Source: Flavobacterium hydrophilum
Lineage (GTDB): Bacteria; Bacteroidota; Bacteroidia; Flavobacteriales; Flavobacteriaceae
Direction: 5' to 3'
NCBI RefSeq assembly: GCF_003202405.1
Contig: NZ_QJHL01000002.1
Location: 248,001 to 312,000, forward strand
Length of the DNA stretch: 64,000 nt
Below, in pieces: positions 15,566 through 22,325 of this stretch (its first letter is position 1; the number at the start of each line of letters is the position of its first letter). The position numbers were made by a program, and so were the translations under genes. The notes below the pieces were generated by a model that did no database searches, had not been told where the DNA came from, and saw only the letters and a program-made list of their open reading frames with translations.

Positions 15566-16882
15566 TTACAAATCAAATCCTAAATTCACGCCTAGTTTTG
15601 TGGCAATGATTTTAGTGATTCTTTGCTTTAATTCAGGTATTTTAATGCTTTCAATAACAGCATTTGAGAATGCGTACATTAATAAAGCTTTAGCTTCTTT
15701 TTGTGGAATTCCGCGAGACTGCATGTAGAACATTGCGGTTTCGTCAAGCTGTCCAATCGTACATCCGTGAGAGCATTTTACATCATCAGCAAAAATCTCT
15801 AACTGAGGTTTTGCATTGATTGTTGCTTTGTCGCTCAATAAAATATTATTGCTCTTTTGGAAAGCATTTGTTTTTTGAGCTATTTGGTTAACTAAAATTT
15901 TTCCATTGAAAACTCCTGTCGAACGATCAGAGAAAATTCCTTTATAATCCTGGAAACTTTCGCAGTTTGGCTGTGCGTGGTTTACCAAAGTATAATGATC
16001 TACGTGTTGTTTGTCATTAAGGATAGAAATTCCGTTAAGCGTACTCGTTAATCTTTCTCCGAAATGGTAAAAGTTTAAGTTGTTACGAGTTAAGTTTCCT
16101 CCAAATGAAAACGTATGAACATAAGCGTGGCTTTCTTGTTGTTGCGAAACATAAGTATTGTCTACTAAGTTTGCTTCGCTATTGTCATTTTGAATTTTAT
16201 AATAATCGACAATGGCACGTTTTTGAGCGAAAATCTCTGTAACAGAATTTGTTAAAACCGGATTTTCATTCAGACTTTGGTGACGCTCGATAATTTGAAC
16301 ATGTGAATTTTCACCCACAATAATCAAATTTCTTGGCTGAACCATTAAAGCAGCTTCATTTCCTGTTGAGAAATACATGATCTCAATTGGTTTATCTGCT
16401 ACTTTTTTCTTTGGAATATTGATAAAGGCGCCTTCAATTGCAAAAGCAGTATTCAATGAAGTTAAACTGTCATCTTTGCTTGCAATTTGATTGAAGTAGG
16501 TATCAATTACCATTTTATATTTTGGTTTGGTCAATGCCGAAGACATCAGACAAACATCGATTCCGTCGTGTGTTGTAGAAGACAAATGCGAACTGAAAAC
16601 ACCGTCAATAAAAACTAATTTATAAGTGTCTATTTCGTGTAAAAAGTATTTTTTTACCTGATTGAATTCGATTGCATTTTCCTGCTTTGGGAAAACCGTA
16701 AAGTCATTTTTTAAGATGGCATTTAGCGATGTGTATTTCCAGGCTTCTTCTTTTTTGGTTGGGAAACCTTTATTTTCGAAGTTTTTTAAGGCATTTGTAC
16801 GTATGTCATGTAAATCTGAATGTACATCGACACGCTCTTCAAAAGCCATAAAAGACGATACTAATTTTTCTTTTAAATCCAT
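15566..16882 (-). CDS. sufD: Fe-S cluster assembly protein SufD
   Basis: 438 residues, the permuted partner of SufB in the SufBCD scaffold that builds and transfers Fe-S clusters. The N-terminal helical part includes KKEEAWKYTSLNAILKND. The beta-helix core carries LLSDKATINAKPQLEIFADD, and the conserved C-terminal segment KCSHGCTIGQLDETAMFYMQ contains the family's His and Cys. It is the last gene of the operon. The 520 bases between it and sufC contain a broken four-helix-bundle gene instead of a direct junction. sufS and sufE do not follow; the operon stops at a terminator. Confidence 0.95.
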   Translation of the reverse strand: MDLKEKLVSSFMAFEERVDVHSDLHDIRTNALKNFENKGFPTKKEEAWKYTSLNAILKNDFTVFPKQENAIEFNQVKKYFLHEIDTYKLVFIDGVFSSHLSSTTHDGIDVCLMSSALTKPKYKMVIDTYFNQIASKDDSLTSLNTAFAIEGAFINIPKKKVADKPIEIMYFSTGNEAALMVQPRNLIIVGENSHVQIIERHQSLNENPVLTNSVTEIFAQKRAIVDYYKIQNDNSEANLVDNTYVSQQQESHAYVHTFSFGGNLTRNNLNFYHFGERLTSTLNGISILNDKQHVDHYTLVNHAQPNCESFQDYKGIFSDRSTGVFNGKILVNQIAQKTNAFQKSNNILLSDKATINAKPQLEIFADDVKCSHGCTIGQLDETAMFYMQSRGIPQKEAKALLMYAFSNAVIESIKIPELKQRITKIIATKLGVNLGFDL

Positions 16883-16903
16883 TTTGTTTTTGTTTCCTTC
16901 GGT

Positions 16904-16926
16904 GTTTCAGGTTTCAAGTTTCATGT
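16904..16926. repeat. Heptamer array, sufD side
   Basis: Three consecutive 7-base units GTTTCAG, GTTTCAA, GTTTCAT fill 16904-16924. The array lies 21 bases upstream of the sufD start and 3 bases beyond the stop of the broken four-helix-bundle gene. Its sequence is inverted at 17383-17397. Confidence 0.7.
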
Positions 16927-16929
16927 TGC

Positions 16930-17319
16930 CTATTGAAACTTATTCCCTTTGAAATCTTTTTTATTTAAGTAAGTGATAAAGTTTTTTATTTTACCACTTA
17001 AATTTTCATAATCTGTTTTTAAGGCTTCGAATTTTTGTTCTGAAATATATTCAAAATCAAAAACGCGATATAACTGAGATCTTGTTTCTCCGGCTGAACC
17101 TTTTGCGATAGATAAAAATTGTCAAAATTCTAAATTTCCATCTCTTTCAAAACCTTCAGCAATATTATCCATTACTGAACCCGAAGAATCTTTTATTTGA
17201 TTTTTAAATCTGAGATCGGATCTTAACTCTGTATGAACTGCAATAAGATGAATTTCTTTTGCTAATCGTCGAGCTTCTTTCCAAATTTCTAAATCCTCAA
17301 ATCGTGTTATTGTTGCCAT
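16930..17319 (-). pseudogene. Four-helix-bundle (23S rRNA IVP/Avd-like) protein, interrupted by an in-frame TGA
   Basis: The ATG at 17319 opens MATITRFEDLEIWKEARRLA, the typical start of the four-helix-bundle S23/IVP family (PF05635-like). The frame stops at TGA (17122-17124) after 65 residues (DNIAEGFERDGNLEF). The same frame then continues without another stop for 63 codons, [19 protein letters not shown] onward, to TAG at 16930-16932. That second half is the normal family C-terminus, and 129 codons is near the usual length. One nonsense change in an otherwise intact gene suggests recent inactivation or a sequencing error. It sits inside the suf operon with heptamer arrays at both ends. The molecular function of the family is not established. 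Confidence 0.8.
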
Positions 17320-17366
17320 AATTTCTGTCTTTATTTTTAAGTTTAAACTTACAAAATGTAGTTCAG

Positions 17367-17397
17367 CTTGAAACTAAAAAAACATGAAACCTGAAAC
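17367..17397. repeat. Heptamer array, sufC side
   Basis: Units CTTGAAA (17367-17373), then CATGAAA and CCTGAAA (17383-17396). Bases 17383-17397 are the exact reverse complement of GTTTCAGGTTTCATG, made from the unit types seen at 16904-16925. The array ends five bases before the sufC stop codon. Confidence 0.7.
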
Positions 17398-17402
17398 AAA
17401 TT

Positions 17403-18149
17403 TTAATTTTCTGCCTTAATCCAGTCGTATCCTTTTTCTTCTAATTCGTAAGCCAATTCTTTTCCGCCTGATTTTACGATTCTTCCGTTGTAAAGAACGT
17501 GAACGAAATCCGGAACGATATAATCTAGCAAACGCTGGTAATGAGTGATAACAATAATTGCATTTTTTTCGCTTTTAAGTTTGTTTACACCATTAGCAAC
17601 AATTCTTAAAGCATCGATATCAAGACCAGAATCGGTTTCGTCAAGAATAGCTAATTTTGGCTCTAACATTGCCATTTGAAAAATCTCGTTTCTTTTTTTC
17701 TCTCCTCCGGAAAAACCTTCGTTTAGGGAACGAGACAAAAATTTACGATCGATTTCTAATAATTCAGATTTTTCACGAATTACTTTAAGCATTTCGTTTG
17801 CCGGCATTTCTTCCTGTCCGTTTGCTTTACGGGTTTCATTGATGGCAGTCTTCATAAAGTTAGTTACGCTAACTCCAGGGATTTCTACCGGATATTGAAA
17901 CGAAAGGAAAACTCCTTTGTGAGCTCTTTCTTCTGGAGCAAGATCAGCAAGATCTTCTCCGTCAAGAAAAACTTCTCCGTCTGTAACTTCATAGTTTTCG
18001 TTTCCTGCAATTACAGCAGAAAGCGTACTTTTTCCGGAACCGTTTGGTCCCATGATAGCGTGAACTTCTCCAGCTTTTACTTCTATATTAATTCCTTTAA
18101 GGATTTCTTTATCACCAATCGCGGCGTGAAGGTTTTTTATTGATAACAT
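17403..18149 (-). CDS. sufC: Fe-S cluster assembly ATPase SufC
   Basis: 248 residues from the ATG at 18149 (MLSIKNLHAAIGDKEILKG). A further upstream in-frame ATG at 18179 lies in the heptamer array and is rejected. An ABC ATPase powering the SufBCD scaffold: Walker A GPNGSGKST, SufC-type signature LNEGFSGGEKKRNEI, Walker B LAILDETDSGLD and the switch His in ITHYQRLL. It is third in the operon after sufA and sufB, separated from sufB by a 156-base gap with inverted heptamer units. Confidence 0.97.
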   Translation of the reverse strand: MLSIKNLHAAIGDKEILKGINIEVKAGEVHAIMGPNGSGKSTLSAVIAGNENYEVTDGEVFLDGEDLADLAPEERAHKGVFLSFQYPVEIPGVSVTNFMKTAINETRKANGQEEMPANEMLKVIREKSELLEIDRKFLSRSLNEGFSGGEKKRNEIFQMAMLEPKLAILDETDSGLDIDALRIVANGVNKLKSEKNAIIVITHYQRLLDYIVPDFVHVLYNGRIVKSGGKELAYELEEKGYDWIKAEN

Positions 18150-18162
18150 CTTTTTTTTGTTT

Positions 18163-18305
18163 AAAGTTTCAGGTTTCAAGTTTTCTGTTATGCTGAAAAA
18201 GCGAAACGTTGAAAAATCTTTTTATTTTAATTGATATAAAAAATTCTTTTTTTAATAGTTGTAAAGAACAAAGTTTCAGATCAAAAACCTGAAATTTGAA
18301 ACTTT
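18163..18305. repeat. Inverted heptamer arrays in the sufC-sufB gap
   Basis: AGTTTCA and GGTTTCA units (18165-18178) on the left face CCTGAAA and TTTGAAA units (18288-18301) on the right. By eye, 15 of 18 positions pair. The arms lie against the sufC start and the sufB stop and bracket about 100 bases of AT-rich DNA without a gene. Confidence 0.65.
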
Positions 18306-19754
18306 TTAACCTACAGATCCTTCTAAAGAAATCTCTAATAATTTTTGAGCTTCAACTGCAAATTCCATCGGAAGTTTGTTTAGTACATCTTTACTGAAAC
18401 CGTTTACAATTAAAGCAATCGCTTTTTCAGTCGGAATACCTCTTTGGTTACAATAGAAAACCTGATCTTCTCCAATTTTACTTGTAGTTGCTTCGTGTTC
18501 TATTTTTGCAGATGGATTTTTACTTTCAATATAAGGGAAAGTATGTGCTCCACAATTGTTGCCCATTAATAAGGAATCACATTGTGAAAAGTTTCTTGCG
18601 TTCTCTGCTCTTGGCGAAATCTGCACTAAACCACGGTAACTGTTTTGTGATTTTCCGGCCGAAATACCTTTAGAAATAATAGTCGATTTAGTGTTTTTGC
18701 CTAAATGGATCATTTTTGTTCCAGTATCTGCCTGTTGGTAATTATTGGTAACAGCGATAGAATAAAATTCTCCAACCGAGTTATCTCCTTTAAGCACACA
18801 GGAAGGATATTTCCAGGTTACAGCAGAACCTGTTTCAACCTGCGTCCATGAAATTTTAGCATTAGTTTCGCATAAACCTCTTTTGGTTACGAAGTTGTAA
18901 ACCCCACCTTTTCCTTCTTTGTTTCCTGGGAACCAGTTTTGTACTGTTGAATATTTAATTTCAGCATCATCCAAAGCGATTAGCTCAACGACAGCAGCGT
19001 GTAATTGGTTTTCGTCACGGCTTGGTGCTGTACAGCCTTCAAGGTATGAAACATAACTTCCGGCATCAGCAATAACAAGCGTTCTTTCGAATTGTCCTGT
19101 TCCTGCCTGATTGATTCTGAAATACGTTGAAAGTTCCATTGGGCAACGAACACCTTTTGGAATATAACAGAAACTTCCATCAGAGAAAACTGCTGAGTTT
19201 AATGCTGCGTAGAAGTTGTCTTTTTGAGGAACCACAGTGCCTAAATATTTTTTTACCAATTCCGGATGTTCTTTAATGGCTTCAGAAATTGGACAGAAAA
19301 TAATTCCTTTTTCTCCTAAAGTTTTTTTGAAAGTAGTAGCTACAGAAACAGAATCGACAACAATATCCATAGCGACATTGTTCATCATTTTTTGTTCATC
19401 TACAGAGATTCCTAACTTTTTGTACATTTCTAAAAGTTCAGGATCTACGTCATCCAAAGTTTTATTTGGATCAACTTGTTTTGGAGCCGAGTAGTAAGAA
19501 ATGGCCTGAAAGTCTGGCTTTTCATAACGAACATTTGCCCATTCCGGCTCGATCATTTCTTTCCAGGCACGGAAAGCCTCGATGCGCCATTCGGTCATCC
19601 ATTCCGGTTCTTCTTTTTTAAGCGAAATAGCTCTAACAATATCTTCGTTTAAACCAATAGGGAACGTCTCAGATTCTATATTGGTATAAAATCCGTATTC
19701 ATATTCTTTGGTTTCAAGTTCGATTTTTAAATCGTCTTCGGTGTATTTTGACAT
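18306..19754 (-). CDS. sufB: Fe-S cluster assembly protein SufB
   Basis: 482 residues, the main scaffold subunit of SufBC2D on which the nascent Fe-S cluster is assembled. Recognised by [15 protein letters not shown] near the N-terminus, [40 protein letters not shown], and the C-terminal [20 protein letters not shown] followed by [20 protein letters not shown]. Length and motifs are normal. It is second in the operon; 94 bases with a hairpin separate it from sufA. Confidence 0.97.
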   Translation of the reverse strand: MSKYTEDDLKIELETKEYEYGFYTNIESETFPIGLNEDIVRAISLKKEEPEWMTEWRIEAFRAWKEMIEPEWANVRYEKPDFQAISYYSAPKQVDPNKTLDDVDPELLEMYKKLGISVDEQKMMNNVAMDIVVDSVSVATTFKKTLGEKGIIFCPISEAIKEHPELVKKYLGTVVPQKDNFYAALNSAVFSDGSFCYIPKGVRCPMELSTYFRINQAGTGQFERTLVIADAGSYVSYLEGCTAPSRDENQLHAAVVELIALDDAEIKYSTVQNWFPGNKEGKGGVYNFVTKRGLCETNAKISWTQVETGSAVTWKYPSCVLKGDNSVGEFYSIAVTNNYQQADTGTKMIHLGKNTKSTIISKGISAGKSQNSYRGLVQISPRAENARNFSQCDSLLMGNNCGAHTFPYIESKNPSAKIEHEATTSKIGEDQVFYCNQRGIPTEKAIALIVNGFSKDVLNKLPMEFAVEAQKLLEISLEGSVG

Positions 19755-19762
19755 TTTTTTTT

Positions 19763-19845
19763 ATTGAAAGATTTAAAAACTGAAGGATTTAAAATTTGTG
19801 ATACTTTCGTAATAATTAAATTCTTCAGTTTTTTGAATCATTTAA
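19763..19845. repeat. Inverted repeat in the sufB-sufA gap
   Basis: Left arm 19767-19793 (GATTTAA flanking AAACTGAAG) pairs with right arm 19816-19845 (TTCTTCAGTTTTTTGAATCA core), with roughly 21 of 25 positions complementary by eye. It fills the whole gap and belongs to the same type of intra-operon inverted element as the other suf and nuo gaps. Confidence 0.6.
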
Positions 19846-19848
19846 TTA

Positions 19849-20178
19849 TTAAAGAGAGAATGATTCTCCACAACCACAAGTTCTGCTTGCATTTGGATTA
19901 TTAAAAACGAATCCTTTTCCGTTTAATCCTCCGGAAAATTCCAGAATTGTTCCGGCTAAATAAAGGAATGATTTTTTTTCAACTGCAATAGTTATGTCGT
20001 TGTCTACGAATATTTTATCGTCTTCGCCTTTGGTCTTGTCAAATTTTAAATCATATGACAAACCGGAGCAACCGCCGCTTTTTACTCCTACACGTACGTA
20101 GTCATGTGCGGCATCAAAACCATCATCATTCATCAAATCGATGATTTTCTTTTTGGCTGTATCAGAAACTTTTATCAT
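19849..20178 (-). CDS. sufA: SufA/IscA-type iron-sulfur assembly accessory protein
   Basis: 109 residues, A-type carrier that accepts Fe-S clusters from SufBCD and passes them to target proteins. The three conserved cysteines are present: one in KSGGCSGLSYDL (about residue 37) and two in the C-terminal TCGCGESF. First gene of the suf operon, about 100 bases downstream of a good promoter box. Whether it functions as SufA, IscA or ErpA cannot be fixed from sequence, but the operon context favours SufA. Confidence 0.92.
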   Translation of the reverse strand: MIKVSDTAKKKIIDLMNDDGFDAAHDYVRVGVKSGGCSGLSYDLKFDKTKGEDDKIFVDNDITIAVEKKSFLYLAGTILEFSGGLNGKGFVFNNPNASRTCGCGESFSL

Positions 20179-20278
20179 TGTTTATTGTATTTGTATTTTT
20201 CTTTCATTTTTAATTCAGATTCAAAAAAATATCAATTTTTTAAAACGCTGTATTTCAATGATGAAATGAAATTATTTG

Positions 20279-20286
20279 CAAAGATA
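20279..20286 (-). promoter_or_regulatory. -7 box of the suf operon
   Basis: Minus-strand TATCTTTG, followed by CA, is a textbook Bacteroidota -7 element. The 5' untranslated leader to sufA would be about 95 bases. Confidence 0.65.
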
Positions 20287-20482
20287 CGACTTAAAAACCT
20301 TTTTCCATAGCGGTTCACATTATTATAACAAATGTTAAAATAGATGGAAGTTATTTTGATCGTAAATTATTGATAATGTAATAGATCATTCAATATGCAT
20401 TTTTTATTGGTTAATTCACAACAATTTAAATAAATAGGTTAAAAAACAGTATATATACGTGCTTTAACGAGTAATTTATTAG

Positions 20483-20490
20483 TATTTTTG
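20483..20490 (+). promoter_or_regulatory. -7 box of the coiled-coil membrane protein gene
   Basis: TATTTTTG matches TAnnTTTG, 19 bases before the ATG at 20510. Confidence 0.5.
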
Positions 20491-20509
20491 TGCGAAATTA
20501 AGAGTTTTT

Positions 20510-21436
20510 ATGAAAAAAAAATTTGCCAGTTTGCGGATAAAAGCACTTCTTGCAGTCCTTTTGGTTTTTGGGTTAGGCGTCACATTTTATGTTTTTAGTA
20601 AAGAGACAAAAACATTTTTTTCTGTATCTAATATTGAGAAGGATAAAATGGACAGCATTAATGAATCGAATCAGGCAGTATTTGCTCAAAAAAACATATT
20701 AGATTCTTTAAATACTTTAAAGTTAGCTTATGATGTTGCGATGGTTGAAAAAACAGTTTTATCTCAAGAACTGGAATTAGAAAAGAAAAATGTGGAAAAT
20801 TTAATGGAAATCATTAAAGCTTCAAAAAATCCTTCTATTTCTCAAATACTGATTTACCGTAAACAACTTTCAGATTTAAAAACTTCACTGGCATCAAAAG
20901 TAGCAGAGATTAAAAACCTTAAATCCGAGAATAAGAGTTTATTGACTGAAATTGAAAGTCAGAATGAAGTGATGTATCAGCAAAAAGTTAAGAATGATAC
21001 GTTGGCATCACACCAAAAAAAGCTTGAGTCAACTTTAAAATCGGCTTCAAAATTGGATTTGAATAATTTTAAGGTTGTTGCACTTCACGATAAAAAAACC
21101 GGAGAAGAACTGGAAACGGATAAGGCAAAATCCACTAATAAACTTAAGGCGAGTTTTTATATATCAGGAAATTCGGTTGCTAAAACCGGAAAAAGAGTTT
21201 TTTATGTTCAGGTTTTAGATCAAAAAAATACTGTTTTAGGTGAAGACAAACTGATTGAATTTGGTAATAATAAAGCGTTGGTTTACAGTTTTATTGTGTC
21301 AGCTGATTTTCAGGGAAAACCTGTCAATGTTTATGGGATTTTAAATTCAGACAATGAATTTAAGAAAGGAACTTATTTTGTGAATTTTTTTGACAAACAC
21401 GAAATAATGGGGAGTACTTCTATCACGCTTAAATAG
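20510..21436 (+). CDS. Membrane-anchored coiled-coil protein of unknown function
   Basis: 308 residues, not recognised. A basic N-terminus (MKKKFASLRIK) precedes one hydrophobic segment (about 12-31), then a long heptad-rich helical region (about 40-190) with many Lys, Glu and Ser residues. A C-terminal beta-rich domain (about 200-308; KLKASFYISGNSVA, FYVQVLDQKN, KGTYFVNFFDKHEIMG) follows. The layout suggests an inner-membrane anchor with a periplasmic coiled coil and a terminal beta domain, possibly an envelope spacer. It has its own promoter, is divergent from suf, and converges on the lipoprotein gene with only 18 bases between stops. Confidence 0.75.
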   Translation: MKKKFASLRIKALLAVLLVFGLGVTFYVFSKETKTFFSVSNIEKDKMDSINESNQAVFAQKNILDSLNTLKLAYDVAMVEKTVLSQELELEKKNVENLMEIIKASKNPSISQILIYRKQLSDLKTSLASKVAEIKNLKSENKSLLTEIESQNEVMYQQKVKNDTLASHQKKLESTLKSASKLDLNNFKVVALHDKKTGEELETDKAKSTNKLKASFYISGNSVAKTGKRVFYVQVLDQKNTVLGEDKLIEFGNNKALVYSFIVSADFQGKPVNVYGILNSDNEFKKGTYFVNFFDKHEIMGSTSITLK

Positions 21437-21454
21437 TGCCTGTTTTTTATTAAA

Positions 21455-22312
21455 TTAATTTATGCGCTGATAAACACGTTTGTTATTTCCGTAAGAAAAC
21501 ATCATTCGGTAGGGTTCAACATAGTAATTTACAACTTGTTCCTGATTATTTTGAGGATTCACAAAATGGAAAGCTTTACCATTTGTATACCATTGGTATT
21601 GCTGTACATTAGTACCATAACTTCCCTCGATACTAACCGCATTCGTTCCTCCGACGCTCTTACCTGTCCAGGTTATTGCAGTTCCATCTGCATTGATCCT
21701 GAGAAAATAGTCTGTAGAAAATGAGGCATAAAATTCTCCGCTACCACTGCTTAAAACTTCGGTAAAACGCCATTTTCCAATTACTTCCGGATTTCTTTTG
21801 TGATTAGAACCATTAGTACCGGATGAATTGCCGTTTGTAATTGTAGTTCCGTTTTCTATAACAATAGAATCTTCATTTCCACCAAAAGTTAAACTGCTTT
21901 TATCCAGGTTAAAAGAAAGTACCTGATTATTGAATTCCGGAAATGGTATGGTGCAATTTAGTTTTTGACCAATAAATTTGATTAGTATTGAATATTGTTT
22001 TTTGGTATCTTCTTCAGTGATTTTGCCATTACAAATTCCGTTATTTTCTGTAACTTCAATTTTGGCTTTTCTGCCATCTATTATTAAGGACCCATTCACT
22101 TTTTTTGATCCAGTTTCAGGAATCAGAGTCAAGAAAATTTCTTTTTGGTTGTGAATTCCGGTAAAATTTCCGGAAAATGTACTGGTTGGGTTCAAGATTG
22201 TTTTTGTAGGGTTCATAGGCTTTTTTTTTACTTTTGGAGTAGCATCCTGGCAGGAAAATAACATCAGAGAAAGCATAAAAACTGGGCTTAGTATAATTAT
22301 TTTGTTTTTCAT
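21455..22312 (-). CDS. Lipoprotein of unknown function
   Basis: 285 residues with a lipoprotein signal peptide: KNKIIILSPVFMLSLMLFSC then QD, so Cys about residue 21 would be lipidated. A Thr/Pro/Lys-rich linker follows, then two beta-rich halves (GNFTGIHNQKEIFLTLIPE and EVIGKWRFTEVLSSGSGEF), the second lipocalin-like by look. It lies 13 bases downstream of the delta-60 gene and is almost certainly co-transcribed with it, so it may help display or process that surface protein. No family was recognised. Confidence 0.75.
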   Translation of the reverse strand: MKNKIIILSPVFMLSLMLFSCQDATPKVKKKPMNPTKTILNPTSTFSGNFTGIHNQKEIFLTLIPETGSKKVNGSLIIDGRKAKIEVTENNGICNGKITEEDTKKQYSILIKFIGQKLNCTIPFPEFNNQVLSFNLDKSSLTFGGNEDSIVIENGTTITNGNSSGTNGSNHKRNPEVIGKWRFTEVLSSGSGEFYASFSTDYFLRINADGTAITWTGKSVGGTNAVSIEGSYGTNVQQYQWYTNGKAFHFVNPQNNQEQVVNYYVEPYRMMFSYGNNKRVYQRIN

Positions 22313-22325
22313 GGCAAGTTTTTTA

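Larger units (their letters stand above)
20179..20509. other. Divergent promoter region between sufA and the coiled-coil gene
   Basis: 331 gene-free bases hold the suf promoter (20279-20286) and the coiled-coil gene promoter (20483-20490). No clear Fur- or IscR-type palindrome was recognised. Confidence 0.55.

Noticed and set aside
17122..17124. TGA in the four-helix-bundle gene as selenocysteine or recoding
   Set aside because: The family has no selenoprotein members known to me, no SECIS-like hairpin follows closely, and no selenocysteine genes are seen. Nonsense mutation is simpler.
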